From a bacterium SCSIO 12696 (GTDB lineage: Bacteria > Pseudomonadota > Gammaproteobacteria > Pseudomonadales > Porticoccaceae): a DNA stretch of 64,000 nucleotides. A program made the position numbers and the translations under genes. The stretch's first letter is position 1. Every line of letters begins with the position of its first letter. The notes beneath the pieces are model-generated. The model was not told where the DNA came from. It did no database searches and was given only the letters and a program-made list of their open reading frames with translations. The stretch spans positions 2,825,501-2,889,500 of the forward strand of contig CP073744.1 in assembly GCA_024397955.1 (NCBI GenBank), given 5' to 3'. Positions 9,517 to 19,893 of the stretch are shown one piece after another.

Positions 9517-9957
9517 TTGAAAACTCAACAGCAGTGGTTTCAGCAATACGCCGAAAGCCACCGTGATTCCACCAATAAGCGCATTCACAAAATTGCGGTG
9601 CCCGCCATTTACTGGTCGATAGTGGCGTTGCTGTGGTCTGTTTCCCTGTTCGGCGTCAACCTTGCCCTGGTTGTAACAATACCGGTGCTGGTGTTTTACG
9701 CGCGCCTGTCGCGGCAGGTATTTATTCGCATGCTGTTGTTTACACTTGTTTGTTGGGCGCTCTGTGCGTTGCTTGAATACGGTTTTGGCGGGCTATGGCA
9801 ATGGGCGCTGGCGGTGTTTGTGATTGCCTGGGTTGCCCAGTTCATAGGCCACCACATTGAAGGCAAACGTCCTTCATTTCTTACTGACCTGGCTTTTTTA
9901 TTAATCGGCCCGGCGTGGATATTTTTGGGAAGTCCCGATGCTGAAACTCAAACCTGA
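9517..9957 (+). CDS. Mpo1-like (DUF962/YGL010w) membrane protein
   Basis: A 146-residue protein of the Mpo1/DUF962 family with an N-terminal conserved stretch (HRDSTNKRIHKIAVP), about four hydrophobic segments between residues 30 and 135, and the hallmark QFIGHHIEGKRPSF near residues 108-121. The yeast member is an iron-dependent dioxygenase in alpha-oxidation of 2-hydroxy fatty acids; bacterial members are mostly uncharacterised. The start is a TTG immediately after the previous gene's TAA, with a purine-rich AGAGGAAGAGG ahead. The last 20 bases overlap the next gene. Confidence 0.8.
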   Translation: MKTQQQWFQQYAESHRDSTNKRIHKIAVPAIYWSIVALLWSVSLFGVNLALVVTIPVLVFYARLSRQVFIRMLLFTLVCWALCALLEYGFGGLWQWALAVFVIAWVAQFIGHHIEGKRPSFLTDLAFLLIGPAWIFLGSPDAETQT

Positions 9958-10150
9958 ATGTGAGCGTTGCCACAAATCGCTACCGCCAGAGTCCACCGAG
10001 GCAATGATCTGTTCGTTTGAATGTACCTTCTGCAAAGATTGTGTGCAGGGTGAACTGGCAGGTGCGTGTCCGAACTGTGGCGGCAATTTTCAGTTAAGGC
10101 CGATAAGGCCAAGGAAGCTTTTGGAAAAGTACCCTCCTGAGAGACTTTAA
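9938..10150 (+). CDS. DUF1272 small zinc-ribbon-like protein
   Basis: This 70-residue protein has the DUF1272 pattern: CERCHKSLPP at the start, then CSFECTFCKDCV and CPNCGG, giving three paired cysteine knuckles that probably bind zinc. The function of the family is unknown. It overlaps the Mpo1-like gene by 20 bases and closes this small operon. Confidence 0.85.
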   Translation: MLKLKPECERCHKSLPPESTEAMICSFECTFCKDCVQGELAGACPNCGGNFQLRPIRPRKLLEKYPPERL

Positions 10151-10219
10151 ATACTAAGTATTTTTTCTGCTAACTTTTTAGTAAATCAATTGTTGGGAAG
10201 CTGAGGGACAAGGAGAAAA

Positions 10220-11008
10220 ATGAAAAAAATATTCTGGTCAATCGTTTTATGCCTAATAACATTCTTGAGCTGCCAAGCAGATAAGCTGCAGGTCAATGAC
10301 GTTGTTCTCTATTACGAAGTTCATGGGAATGGTAAGCCACTGCTGTTGATTCATGGCGGGTCAGGATCGGTGGATAGCGTTAGAGATTTAATTGCGCCAT
10401 TGGCCGAGAATCACAAGGTCATTGCTATCGATTTAAGAGAACATGGTTACAGTACGCCGTCTGACAAATCACTTTCCTACGCATTGGAAGGCGAAGATAT
10501 TATCGAGTTGATTAAAAAACTGGATTTAGGGAAGGTTGATTTTGTTGGGCACAGTGATGGTGGGATTGTTGGTTTATACATTGCTATGAAAAACCCCGAT
10601 ATGATAAACCGCCTTGCAGTCGTGGGTACAAATTACCACTTTGATGGTTTGCCAGGCGGCATTCGCGACTATATAGCAGCTCTGACTGAAGAAAACATGA
10701 GCGCTGATGCACGGCAAGATTATTTAAAGCACTCGGACAATATGGACGGATTTGCAGAATTTGTGGCTGAACTAAAAAATTTATGGCTCACAGGCCCGGT
10801 GTGGACAGAGAAGGATCTTGAAAATATACAAGCAAAAACTCTAGTAGCAGTTGGCGACAAGGATTTTATTACTCTTGAACATACAATCAGCATGTACCGC
10901 GCTATTAAAAAATCTGAGCTTGCGGTCATACCCGGGTCAGAACATTCGATTCATAAAATCAATGTGCCATTACTGAACGCTATCCTCGTAGATTTTTTCA
11001 GTAAGTAA
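10220..11008 (+). CDS. Secreted alpha/beta hydrolase
   Basis: A 262-residue alpha/beta-hydrolase with an N-terminal export signal ending near C18 (FLSC), possibly a lipoprotein. The oxyanion loop HGGSGS lies near residues 45-50, the nucleophile elbow GHSDGG places the serine at residue 112, an aspartate is found in GDKDF near 215, and the histidine is in GSEHSIHK near 243. The catalytic triad is therefore complete. The substrate is unknown. The gene is clearly AT-richer than its neighbours and stands alone behind an AAGGAG site, which suggests recent acquisition. Confidence 0.85.
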   Translation: MKKIFWSIVLCLITFLSCQADKLQVNDVVLYYEVHGNGKPLLLIHGGSGSVDSVRDLIAPLAENHKVIAIDLREHGYSTPSDKSLSYALEGEDIIELIKKLDLGKVDFVGHSDGGIVGLYIAMKNPDMINRLAVVGTNYHFDGLPGGIRDYIAALTEENMSADARQDYLKHSDNMDGFAEFVAELKNLWLTGPVWTEKDLENIQAKTLVAVGDKDFITLEHTISMYRAIKKSELAVIPGSEHSIHKINVPLLNAILVDFFSK

Positions 11009-11112
11009 TAACCTACCTTATACAGGGGGGTATCGCATGGCAATGAGGAAAAAACCTGCGACTAAATCCCCCTCGATCTGCTCGCCGCCCGAGGTTCGCA
11101 ACCCGCAGCTTG

Positions 11113-13281
11113 TTAATCATCAACTCCGATCAAATCAAACATAAACGCATAAACCAGCGCGGTTTCATGGAGCCGTTTAAAACGTCCGGATGCGCCGCCA
11201 TGGCCGGCTTCCATGTCGGTTTTAAACAGCAGGCGATTATTGTCGGTTTTTAACTCTCGCAGTTTCGCTACCCATTTCATGGGCTCGAAGTATTGTACCT
11301 GTGAGTCATGCAATCCCGTGGTGACCAACAGGTTGGGGTAATCTTGCGCTTTTACTTGGTCGTAGGGGGAGTAGGAGAGCATATAGTCGTAGCTGTCTTT
11401 GTTGTTGGGGTTGCCCCATTCGCCGTATTCGTTGGTGGTGAGTGGGATACTTGCATCCAGCATGGTGGTCACTACGTCCACAAAGGGTACCGCTGCGTGC
11501 ATGCCCTGGTACAGGTCTGGTGCCATATTGGCCACGGCACCCATCAACAGCCCCCCGGCGCTACCGCCTTGGGCAAATACTTTATCGCTGGCGGCATAGC
11601 CTCGTTCCACCAGAGCCTTGGTGACATCAATGTAATCGGTGAATGTATTGATCTTTTCAAACATGCGGCCTTGTTCGTACCATTGCTGGCCGAGCATTTT
11701 GCCGCCACGAATATGGACAATGGCGTACACAAAACCCCGGTCCAATAGAGACAGGCGTGAGGAGCGAAATTCCGGCTCGATGGTGGCGCCGTAAGAACCG
11801 TATGCGTACTGCCACAACGGGTTGCTGCCGTCTTTTTTGAACAAGGACTTTTTGTACACCAGGCTTACCGGCACTTCCACACCGTCTCGGGCGGAGACAA
11901 AAAGTCGCTCGGCGCGATAATCCGATGGATCGAAGTCACCCAGCACTTTCTGTTGCTTTTTCAGGTCTTTGGCGCCACTGACTAAATTGATGTCGTACGT
12001 GCTATTGGGGGTGGTGAGTGACGTGTATTGCACTCTCACCGTATCGCTGTCCAGCTCCGGGTTGTTGCCGAACTCGGCAACGTACAACGGTTCATCAAAG
12101 CGAATAGGAAGACTGTCGCCGTTGTCTAATTGCAGAACGGTCAGCTGGGTTTGCCCCCAGGTCTTCTGACTGAGTACCGCGTGATTTTTAAACAGCTCTA
12201 CGGATTCCAGATAAACCTCTGGGTTGTGGGGAACCACTTCCTGCCATTGGTTTTTATCACCGCTGTGTTGCTGGTGTACCTTCATCAGGCGGTAATTTTC
12301 AGCGTTCCAGTTGGTGTGTATGTAGTACCAATCGCCATTTTTTTGAACGCTGTATTTGAGATTTTTTTCCATGGCGTGGAAGGCCTTGAACTCACCTTTC
12401 GGGGTGTTCGCGTCCAATACCAGCATGGCTTCCTCATTGGTGCCATCCTGGTAGATATAGACCGTACTGTCGTCTTTGGATTTGCTGATGCCAATATAGA
12501 GTTCGTTGTTGGCCTCCTCGTAAACCAGCACGTCATCGGTTTGCGGCGTACCCAAGGTATGGCGATACACTTGGTAGCCCAGTAAGGTTACAGGGTCTTT
12601 TTTAATGTAGAAAACGGTCTTGTTGTCGTTGGCCCATACCACTGAACCGCTGGTGCCGGTCAGCTTGTCATTCAGCAGCGTATCGGTACCCAGGTTTTTA
12701 AAACGAATGTCGTAAATGCGGCGGCTGAGTGTGTCGGCAGAATAGGCCAGCATGCGATTGTCACTGCTGACACTGAAAGTACCCAGGTTAAAGAAGCTGT
12801 GTTCGGCAGCCAGCTGGTTAACGTCCAGCAGCACTTCGTGCTCGGCATCGACCTGGTCTTTGCGGCGGCTGTAAATCGGGTAATCCTTGTCGCCGTTAAA
12901 TTCTCGCTGATACCAGTAGCCATTGCTGCGCACGGGCACCGAGCTGTCGTCTTTATCAATGCGGCTTACCAGCTCGTTATACAGTTTGTCCTGCAGTGGT
13001 TTGGTGTGCGCCATTACCTGTTCCTGGTAGGCGTTTTCCGCTTCCAGGTGGGCCAGTACTTCCGGATCTTTGCGCTGGTCATCGCGCATCCAGTGGTATT
13101 TGTCGATACGAGTGTGGCCGTGAGTGACGAATTCGTAGGGAATCTGTTTGGCAACCGGTGGCGTTAAAGCCTTGCTGTGGCTCATAGGAGTGCTCGTTGT
13201 ATCGGAGTTATCAGTGCAACCGCCGATCAGTGCCGAGGTAACAATGGCGGCGAACAGTGACGTTTTATGAGTGAGGTTCAT
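11113..13281 (-). CDS. S9 family oligopeptidase B-like lipoprotein
   Basis: This 722-residue prolyl-oligopeptidase-family serine peptidase has an N-terminal beta-propeller (about residues 90-430) and a C-terminal alpha/beta-hydrolase domain. The nucleophile is S574 in GGSAGG, the aspartate D659 in GLHDSQV and the histidine H694 in EAGHGG. A lipobox (LIGGC, C22) suggests outer-membrane or periplasmic anchoring, unlike the classical cytoplasmic oligopeptidase B. By family it cleaves short peptides, often after basic residues; specificity here is inferred. Confidence 0.9.
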   Translation of the reverse strand: MNLTHKTSLFAAIVTSALIGGCTDNSDTTSTPMSHSKALTPPVAKQIPYEFVTHGHTRIDKYHWMRDDQRKDPEVLAHLEAENAYQEQVMAHTKPLQDKLYNELVSRIDKDDSSVPVRSNGYWYQREFNGDKDYPIYSRRKDQVDAEHEVLLDVNQLAAEHSFFNLGTFSVSSDNRMLAYSADTLSRRIYDIRFKNLGTDTLLNDKLTGTSGSVVWANDNKTVFYIKKDPVTLLGYQVYRHTLGTPQTDDVLVYEEANNELYIGISKSKDDSTVYIYQDGTNEEAMLVLDANTPKGEFKAFHAMEKNLKYSVQKNGDWYYIHTNWNAENYRLMKVHQQHSGDKNQWQEVVPHNPEVYLESVELFKNHAVLSQKTWGQTQLTVLQLDNGDSLPIRFDEPLYVAEFGNNPELDSDTVRVQYTSLTTPNSTYDINLVSGAKDLKKQQKVLGDFDPSDYRAERLFVSARDGVEVPVSLVYKKSLFKKDGSNPLWQYAYGSYGATIEPEFRSSRLSLLDRGFVYAIVHIRGGKMLGQQWYEQGRMFEKINTFTDYIDVTKALVERGYAASDKVFAQGGSAGGLLMGAVANMAPDLYQGMHAAVPFVDVVTTMLDASIPLTTNEYGEWGNPNNKDSYDYMLSYSPYDQVKAQDYPNLLVTTGLHDSQVQYFEPMKWVAKLRELKTDNNRLLFKTDMEAGHGGASGRFKRLHETALVYAFMFDLIGVDD

Positions 13282-13358
13282 AGATCCAATCCTGAGTATT
13301 TAATCTATAACGCACAACGCCGCCCGATCCTCAATGAATGCTGCCAGGCCCTAAAACG

Positions 13359-14075
13359 TTAACCCGCGACTTCTGTGGTGCGGATACGTTTGCTGCCCGC
13401 CTTGATGGGCCCTTGTTTCAGAGCGTTGCGTCGTTGGTTACGCTGGTCGATGGCGTTTTTTAAAGCAATTAAAAAACCGGTCACCAGAAAGGCTCCCGGT
13501 GGCAATATGGCCACCAAAAAACTGTAGTCCTGGGGCAGCAGGCGAATGGTCCAGCTTTCAGCTGTTGGGCCAAACAACAACTGCATGTCCGCAAACAGAG
13601 TACCGCTGCCCAGCAGTTCACGCAGTGCACCAATGGCCAGCAACACCAGGGCGAAGCCAGCGCCCATCATCAAACCATCCAGGGCTGAGGCCCAGACACC
13701 ATTTTTGCTGGCAAAGGCTTCTGCTCGGCCCAGAATCGCGCAGTTGGTAACGATCAGTGGGATAAAGATGCCCAACACCGTGTACAACTCGAAGGTGTAG
13801 GCTTTCATCAGCAGTTCGGTACAGGTGGTAAAGGTGGCAATGACCATCACAAACGCGGGCAAGCGCACGGCGTCGGATACCTGATGGCGAATCAGTGAGA
13901 CCACCACATTGGAACCCACCAGTACCAGCAGTGTGGCCAGCCCCAACCCCAGCGCATTGACCACCGAACCGGTCACCGCCAGCAGAGGGCACAACCCCAG
14001 CAATTGAACCAGTGCCGGGTTGTTTTTCCACAAACCGTTGACCACCAGTTCCCGGTAGCTGCTGCTATCACTCAT
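13359..14075 (-). CDS. rnfE: Rnf electron transport complex subunit E
   Basis: This integral-membrane subunit (238 residues, about six helices) belongs to the Rnf/Rsx complex that couples ferredoxin:NAD+ electron transfer to ion movement. It carries the conserved [16 protein letters not shown] start and the [16 protein letters not shown] stretch shared with RnfA. Its start overlaps the rnfG stop by four bases (ATGA). It is the last gene of the operon here; the endonuclease III gene that often follows is absent. Confidence 0.95.
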   Translation of the reverse strand: MSDSSSYRELVVNGLWKNNPALVQLLGLCPLLAVTGSVVNALGLGLATLLVLVGSNVVVSLIRHQVSDAVRLPAFVMVIATFTTCTELLMKAYTFELYTVLGIFIPLIVTNCAILGRAEAFASKNGVWASALDGLMMGAGFALVLLAIGALRELLGSGTLFADMQLLFGPTAESWTIRLLPQDYSFLVAILPPGAFLVTGFLIALKNAIDQRNQRRNALKQGPIKAGSKRIRTTEVAG

Positions 14076-14746
14076 GGGGTTTCTCCGCTGTTGCTGGGAA
14101 GGGCTTTGACGGACTGACTGGCCTTCAGCAGTTGCTCTTTATGTTGTTCAAAATACTGCAGCGCTTTTTTCACCTGATTGATCACCGCTCTCGGGGTAAT
14201 AGTGGCTCCGGTAAACTGGTCGAATTCACCGCCGTCTTTTTTCACTGCCCAGTTGCCAGCGTCTGGATCGTTCAGGGATTTGCCGTTGAAAGCCAACACC
14301 CAATCGCTTTTCTTTAGCTCCACTTTGTCACCCAGCCCGGGGGTTTCCCGGTGCTCGGTAATACGAATGCCTGCCACAGTGCCGTCTACGCGGATGCCGA
14401 TAATCATATGAATATCACCACTGTAACCGTCTTTAGCCACTGCGGGCATAATCAATGCGTTTACCTGGCCATTGGCTTCGCGACCAATGTGTATATTGCC
14501 GCCTCGGTCTAACCCCAGGGTTTCCCGCTGTTGTTTTGGAATTGGCACAACATCCATCAACAAATCGTTGCTGTGTTGCTCCAGTGGCAAAATTTCCAAC
14601 AGTGCTTTTTGCTCAGCCTGGCGCTGAGCGTCGGCAATTTTATCCGCTGTGGCCAGGTACGTGGTGGCCAATAAAGTGCCTGTTACCAGTGCAACGGCAC
14701 CCAGAATCAGGCTGTTTTTGCGAATGGAGTCGCGCTCTTGAAACAT
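14072..14746 (-). CDS. rnfG: Rnf electron transport complex subunit G
   Basis: RnfG is a periplasm-facing flavoprotein anchored by one N-terminal helix (about residues 10-32). The FMN is attached covalently to the last threonine of the TGATIT motif ([13 protein letters not shown]) near residue 172. I set the start at 14746 (224 residues), eight bases after rnfD and behind a CAGGAG site; the longer frame reads back into rnfD without homology. Confidence 0.95.
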   Translation of the reverse strand: MFQERDSIRKNSLILGAVALVTGTLLATTYLATADKIADAQRQAEQKALLEILPLEQHSNDLLMDVVPIPKQQRETLGLDRGGNIHIGREANGQVNALIMPAVAKDGYSGDIHMIIGIRVDGTVAGIRITEHRETPGLGDKVELKKSDWVLAFNGKSLNDPDAGNWAVKKDGGEFDQFTGATITPRAVINQVKKALQYFEQHKEQLLKASQSVKALPSNSGETP

Positions 14747-14753
14747 AATAGCG

Positions 14754-15824
14754 CTACTCCTGCTGCTCGGTGGCCCGGCGGCGGCGCTCATGGCCATAAC
14801 TGCGGGGCAGGGTGTAGTAATCGATAAACGGAGCCGCAAAGTTCGCAAGCAGTACCGCAAAGGCCACCGCATCCGGGTAGTTGCCCCAGGCGCGAATCAC
14901 GTAAACCAACAGGCCAATCAGGGCACCGTAAATCAACCGTCCCAAATTACTGGTGGCGGATGTGACCGGATCAGTAACGATAAAAAACGCGCCCAGCATG
15001 GTCGCCCCGCTGAGCAAATGCAGGGCGGGTGAGCCGAGGCTGTGGGAGCTGCCGCCGTCGTGAAACAGCAGGGCCATCAGTAGCAGGGTAACCAGCATGG
15101 CCACTGGGCCGTGCCAGGTAAAAATGCGCTGCCACAGCAGGAAAATACCGCCTATCAGGAAGCCGATGTTTACCCACTCCCAGCCCACTCCGGCCCAACG
15201 GCCTTGGTCAAACAGGGTGTGACTGGCGTAAAACTGTTCCACCATTTGGCCGCTGTTGTGTTTGAACAAATCCAACGGGGTCGCGCCGCTGACACCATCG
15301 ACAATTGGGCTTCCGGCAAATACCACCGCCAGGCTTTGTTTGAGCCCCGGCAGGTCAATACCTTCTGCCAACAACGGTGCTGGATTCAGCCAGCGGGTCA
15401 TTTCTACCGGGAATGAGATCAGCAACACCACATAGCCCACCATAGCGGGGTTAAACGGGTTGAAGCCCAGGCCACCGTACAATTGTTTGGCGATGGCAAT
15501 AGCAAACAGAGTGCCTACCACCACCAGCCACCAGGGGGCGAGGGGAGGCAGTGCCAACGCTAATAGCACCGCAGTGACCAGCGCACTGTAATCCTTTAAA
15601 TAAAAGCCAACGGGCTTGTGGCGTAGCTTGAGCAACGCCGCTTCCGTGGCCAGCGCGGTGATACTGGCCAGTATCAGATTGATCCATACACCCCAGCCAA
15701 AAAATACCGTGAGTGCCACAACGCCGGGCACCGTGGCCAGCAACACCAGCTGCATCACCCGCGCGGTGCTGCGGCCCGTGTGAGCGTGTGGAGAGCTGGC
15801 CTGTTGTTGCGATGCGTGCATCAT
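14754..15824 (-). CDS. rnfD: Rnf electron transport complex subunit D
   Basis: This polytopic subunit (356 residues) holds a covalently bound FMN at the threonine of SGAT in DGVSGATPLD, near residue 192. Hydrophobic segments occupy most of the chain, with the charged RRRR tail in the cytoplasm. The rnfC stop and rnfD start overlap by four bases. In the Rnf complex RnfD and RnfG form the membrane flavin relay. Confidence 0.95.
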   Translation of the reverse strand: MMHASQQQASSPHAHTGRSTARVMQLVLLATVPGVVALTVFFGWGVWINLILASITALATEAALLKLRHKPVGFYLKDYSALVTAVLLALALPPLAPWWLVVVGTLFAIAIAKQLYGGLGFNPFNPAMVGYVVLLISFPVEMTRWLNPAPLLAEGIDLPGLKQSLAVVFAGSPIVDGVSGATPLDLFKHNSGQMVEQFYASHTLFDQGRWAGVGWEWVNIGFLIGGIFLLWQRIFTWHGPVAMLVTLLLMALLFHDGGSSHSLGSPALHLLSGATMLGAFFIVTDPVTSATSNLGRLIYGALIGLLVYVIRAWGNYPDAVAFAVLLANFAAPFIDYYTLPRSYGHERRRRATEQQE

Positions 15825-18055
15825 GGTTGTGTGTTTTCCAGTGCCTTTTTGGCGTCGGCAAGTTTTTGTTTGAGGTTGGCCAAGGAGGTGTTGAGGGCGT
15901 CCACTTGTACTGGGTCCGTCAGGGACGTCAGCCGCTGTTCTGCTTTGGCAATGCGATTCTGTAGCCGCTCAACCTGCTGCTGAGGCGTTACTGGCGCTTT
16001 GGCCGCGCTGCGCGATACCACTTGCTGGGCAGCAGTGATCGTGGCTGGGTCAGAAACCGGTTGCTGGTCTTCAGATCCCAGCTGAGCGATTTCCTGGCGG
16101 GCGTCTTGGAGCTTGCTGCGAAACTTGTTGGCGCTGTTTTCCAGAGCCTGACGCAGGTCGTCGTCATCGCAATTGGCCAGCTTTTCCTCGATGCCTGCCA
16201 AGCGCTTTTCCAGAGAGGCGACTTTTTTATCCAGAGTTTCCTTGGGCGAGGCCAGTACTTTGGCCATCACTTTCTGTTCCTGCGATGCCCCCTGAGTTTG
16301 TTCAAACTCCGCCAATTTTTGCTGAGCTTCGCTCAGCTTCAGGCGAGCACTTTCTATCTGCGCCTGATACCCGGCAATTTGTTCATCGCTCAGTGGTGTG
16401 TCATCGCCAGCTGCCAACTTACTTTCCAGCCGTTGCAGGCGGTTTTCAGCACTGTTGACGCTACGCTCCAATTTGGCCCGCTGTTGTTCCGGGCTGGCTT
16501 GTTTGGCGGCGACTTTTTGCAATGCGGCCTGCACCACATCACTGGCAGCGTTTTTCGGGGCAGCACCGCCACCTTGTTCGGCGATGGCTGCCTTGGCTTG
16601 TTCTGATGCCAGGCGGCGGGCTTCCCGTTTGGCGGCTTTTTCCGCTTCCGCTTGTTGCTTGCGCAGCTTGTTGAATTCAAACCGCTCCCGGGCGCGATCG
16701 GATTTGATTTTGTCTCGCGCTGCCTGGCGCAATTCAGACTTGGCTGCCCGGTAGTGCTGCACCAGAGGAATGTGGCTGGGGCATACGTAGGCACAGGCGC
16801 CGCATTCAATGCAGTCGAACAGGTTGTGGGCTTGCAAACGCTGATGGTTGCGGGATTGGGCATACCACAACAATTGTTGGGGCAGCAGGCCAGCGGGGCA
16901 AGCTTCAGAGCACATGCCACAGCGGATGCAGGGTTGCGCCGGCTGGGGCGGCGGCATTTCTGTGCTGCTGGGGGCCAACAGGCAGTTGGTGGTTTTTACC
17001 ACCGGGGCTGTCAGGTCGTGCAAGGCAAAACCCATCATCGGCCCGCCCATGACCACCGGTTGGTTGCCTTCGGATTGATAGCCGCAGTGCGCCAGCACTT
17101 GCTCAATCGGCGTGCCGATCAGCACCTCCAGATTTTGCGGTTCACGGCAGGCGTCACCGGTCACGGTGGTAATCCGGGAAATCAGTGGTGTGCCTTCCAC
17201 TACCGCCCGATACACCGCGTGTGCGGTACCGATGTTTTGGCAGACGATGCCAATGTCAGCAGGCAGGCGGCCGTTGGGCAATTCTTTGCCAGTGAGTATC
17301 TGGATCAGCTGTTTTTCACCGCCGGACGGGTATTTGGTGGGAAATTCCACCAGCTGGATCGAGGTGTCGGCCAAGTAGGGCTCAAGGACGTCGTAAGCAT
17401 CCGCTTTGTTGTCCTCAATGCCAATCAGAATACGCTGTGGCTGGCCGAGGATATGGGCCAGTATCTGGATACCCGTCACAATTTGTTGCGGGTAGCTGAG
17501 CATCAATTGGTGGTCGGCGGTGATGTACGGCTCGCATTCCGTGGCGTTGATTATCAAGGTATCGATGGTTTGGCCGTTTTCACTGGCAGACAGCTTGATA
17601 TCTGTTGGGAAACCCGCGCCGCCCATGCCGGCGATACCTGCCTCGCGAATGGTGGTTAGCAGCTGTTTTGGCGACTGGCTGGCGAAATCCGTTGTACCTT
17701 GGCGGTCAACCCATTGCTCCTTACCGTCACTGGCAATGATGATGCAGGGTGTAGTCATGCCCGATGGGTGAGCAACCGGTTGCGGGCTTATGGCTGTCAC
17801 AGTGCCCGATGTGGGGGCGTGTAGAGTCGCGCTGACCCGGCCAGTGGCGGCGGCGATTTTTTGCCCTTTCAGAACGTTGTCGCCCACGGCTACCCTGGGT
17901 GTTGCCGGGGCGCCACTGTGTTGGTTCAGGGGGACGATCAATTGCTGTGGCAGGGGCAGGGCGCCAAGGCCCCTTTGCAGGGACTGTTGTTTGTTCTCCG
18001 GGGGATGAATGCCGCCGGGAATCTCATAAATTTTAATGATATCCGCGCTGCTCAC
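15821..18055 (-). CDS. rnfC: Rnf electron transport complex subunit C with long coiled-coil tail
   Basis: RnfC is the NADH/FMN-binding peripheral subunit. The Gly-rich flavin region [13 protein letters not shown] (about residues 143-155), the [10 protein letters not shown] stretch, and two 4Fe-4S clusters (cysteines 376-386 and 415-425) are visible. After residue 440 the protein continues with about 300 residues rich in Ala, Gln, Lys and Glu that should form coiled coil. The length of 744 residues matches other gammaproteobacterial RnfC proteins with such tails, whose purpose is unclear. Confidence 0.95.
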   Translation of the reverse strand: MSSADIIKIYEIPGGIHPPENKQQSLQRGLGALPLPQQLIVPLNQHSGAPATPRVAVGDNVLKGQKIAAATGRVSATLHAPTSGTVTAISPQPVAHPSGMTTPCIIIASDGKEQWVDRQGTTDFASQSPKQLLTTIREAGIAGMGGAGFPTDIKLSASENGQTIDTLIINATECEPYITADHQLMLSYPQQIVTGIQILAHILGQPQRILIGIEDNKADAYDVLEPYLADTSIQLVEFPTKYPSGGEKQLIQILTGKELPNGRLPADIGIVCQNIGTAHAVYRAVVEGTPLISRITTVTGDACREPQNLEVLIGTPIEQVLAHCGYQSEGNQPVVMGGPMMGFALHDLTAPVVKTTNCLLAPSSTEMPPPQPAQPCIRCGMCSEACPAGLLPQQLLWYAQSRNHQRLQAHNLFDCIECGACAYVCPSHIPLVQHYRAAKSELRQAARDKIKSDRARERFEFNKLRKQQAEAEKAAKREARRLASEQAKAAIAEQGGGAAPKNAASDVVQAALQKVAAKQASPEQQRAKLERSVNSAENRLQRLESKLAAGDDTPLSDEQIAGYQAQIESARLKLSEAQQKLAEFEQTQGASQEQKVMAKVLASPKETLDKKVASLEKRLAGIEEKLANCDDDDLRQALENSANKFRSKLQDARQEIAQLGSEDQQPVSDPATITAAQQVVSRSAAKAPVTPQQQVERLQNRIAKAEQRLTSLTDPVQVDALNTSLANLKQKLADAKKALENTQP

Positions 18056-18672
18056 CCGGTCACCTCACTGGTGGCCATCTGGCCGCGCTTGTCAGTAGCA
18101 ATGAGGTTGTTGGGCCGCTGCCAGCTCCAGGTGTCGATGGTTTGTGCCACCGGAATCATGTCGATACAGTCCACCGGGCAGGGTTCCACACACAGGTCGC
18201 AGCCGGTGCATTCATCGGCAATAACGGTGTGCATCAGTTTTGCCGCGCCCAAAATTGCGTCTACCGGACAGGCCTGAATGCACTTGGTGCAGCCGATGCA
18301 CTCGTCTTCGCGGATATAGGCGACAGTGGGTATGTCACTGGCTTCGCCGTGTTCCGCATCCAGGGGTATGGCTTCCACCCCCAGCAGATTGGCCAGGGCG
18401 TCGATGGTGTCCTGGCCGCCGGGGGGGCAGTGGTTGATGGCTTCGCCGTTGGCGATGGCTTCGGCGTAGGGGCGACAGCCGGGGTGGCCGCACTGGCCGC
18501 ACTGGGTTTGTGGCAGCAATTCGTCGATCTGGTCGACAATGGGGTCGCCTTCCACCTTGTAACGTACGGCCGCGAAGCCGAGGATGCCGCCGAACAAAAT
18601 CGCCAGCCCCACCATCGCATAGAGAGCGGCCAGCAGCGGTTCCTGGGCGACAATGTTGTAGAGTCGATCCAC
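18052..18672 (-). CDS. rnfB: Rnf electron transport complex subunit B
   Basis: This iron-sulfur subunit (206 residues) has one N-terminal membrane helix (about residues 12-35), a 4Fe-4S motif with C58, C61, C66 and C82, and two ferredoxin-type clusters at C125/128/131/135 and C155/158/161/165. It is the presumed entry point for electrons from ferredoxin. It overlaps rnfC by four bases and follows rnfA with three bases between. Confidence 0.96.
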   Translation of the reverse strand: MDRLYNIVAQEPLLAALYAMVGLAILFGGILGFAAVRYKVEGDPIVDQIDELLPQTQCGQCGHPGCRPYAEAIANGEAINHCPPGGQDTIDALANLLGVEAIPLDAEHGEASDIPTVAYIREDECIGCTKCIQACPVDAILGAAKLMHTVIADECTGCDLCVEPCPVDCIDMIPVAQTIDTWSWQRPNNLIATDKRGQMATSEVTG

Positions 18673-18675
18673 GGT

Positions 18676-19251
18676 TTACACCAGCCCCCCAAAGCCCATA
18701 AACGCCAGTGACATCAGCCCGGCGGTAATCATGGCAATGGCGGCGCCTTTAAAGGGGGCGGGCACATCAGCCACCGCCAACCGTTCGCGCATGGCGGTAA
18801 ACAGAATCAACACCACCGAAAAACCCACTGCCGCACCAAAGCCATAGAGAGCGGATTGGAAAAAGTTGTGGGCTTTGGTGGTGTTTTGCAAGGCTACCCC
18901 AAGGACTGCGCAATTGGTGGTGATTAGCGGCAGAAACACCCCCAGGGTGCGGTACAACAACGGGCTGGTTTTTTCGATAAACAGGCGGGTGAATTGCACC
19001 ACCGCGGCGATCACCATGATAAAGGCGATGGTACGCAGGTACTCGATACCCAAGGGCTCCAGCAAAACAACATTGACAAGGTAACTGGCGATAGAGGCCA
19101 GTGTCAGCACAAAGGTGGTAGCTGCGGACATGCCGATGGCGCTTTCCAGCTTATTGGATACCCCCATAAACGGGCAAAGGCCAAGAAACTGCACCAGCAC
19201 AAAATTGTTCACCAGAATGGTGCTGATGAGTATGACGGCAAATTCTTGCAT
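18676..19251 (-). CDS. rnfA: Rnf electron transport complex subunit A
   Basis: This first gene of the operon encodes a 191-residue polytopic subunit with the family's [18 protein letters not shown] start and [12 protein letters not shown] stretch. RnfA and RnfE are homologous and face opposite ways in the membrane; together they are thought to carry an iron-sulfur centre across it. The promoter should lie in 19252-19356, where I see no clear consensus. Confidence 0.96.
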   Translation of the reverse strand: MQEFAVILISTILVNNFVLVQFLGLCPFMGVSNKLESAIGMSAATTFVLTLASIASYLVNVVLLEPLGIEYLRTIAFIMVIAAVVQFTRLFIEKTSPLLYRTLGVFLPLITTNCAVLGVALQNTTKAHNFFQSALYGFGAAVGFSVVLILFTAMRERLAVADVPAPFKGAAIAMITAGLMSLAFMGFGGLV

Positions 19252-19356
19252 GTGTGTCCCAGTGTGAACCCGGTGCTCTGAACAACGGCGTATTATCGGC
19301 TATGATGGCGTTTCCCGTCTATTGCCTTAAAACCCTAAAAGTTCCATGGAATTACT

Positions 19357-19893
19357 ATGAGCAAGCTCAACCACTACCTATCGATGATCATGTTTATGGC
19401 GGCGGTTATGTTGGGGGTTCAGGTGCCGAATTTTGTGGATCAGTACGTCAAACGAGTAGATGCTCATTTGGTGGAAGTAGAGACCAACTTCAGCAAGTAT
19501 CAAGAGGCGGCGGATGAGTTTCACGATGGCTCAATCGAAGCGCTAATCGACTTATACGATTCTGAAAATAACCCCTCGTTTCAATGGGGTGCTGAGGCCA
19601 TTCGCAACAGCCACCAGCGTTTACAACGATTTCGTTTGGAACGCAGCAGCTTACAAGCCGGCTTTTGGCAACAACTGAAATTTGTGGCACTGCATGGCGA
19701 TCGGGAGCTGATTTCAGATACTCAGCGCAATTACTCCCCCAACGTGCCACTAAACGCCAATGCGGCGATTTGCGGATTGGGTGCCGGGGTGTTGGCGGCT
19801 ATGTTGTATGAGTTGCTGTTGCTGCTGATTAAATTGCCGTTTCGACGCCGCTACCGGCCCATCCCTCAGACCCGGCAGCGGCACACCCACTAG
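19357..19893 (+). CDS. DUF2937 family membrane protein
   Basis: A 178-residue protein with a hydrophobic N-terminal segment (about residues 8-24), a long polar, partly helical middle (residues 30-130, FVDQYVKRVDAHLVEVE onward) and a second membrane helix near 135-158, followed by a basic tail. This matches DUF2937, of unknown function. The TAG stop is formed where the MITE-like repeat begins, so the insertion may have altered the original C-terminus. Confidence 0.7.
   Translation: MSKLNHYLSMIMFMAAVMLGVQVPNFVDQYVKRVDAHLVEVETNFSKYQEAADEFHDGSIEALIDLYDSENNPSFQWGAEAIRNSHQRLQRFRLERSSLQAGFWQQLKFVALHGDRELISDTQRNYSPNVPLNANAAICGLGAGVLAAMLYELLLLLIKLPFRRRYRPIPQTRQRHTH

Noticed and set aside
16652..17659. 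Long open frame on the plus strand opposite rnfC
   Set aside because: It is the antisense shadow of a conserved gene with normal codon use on the other strand, and its translation has no recognisable features.
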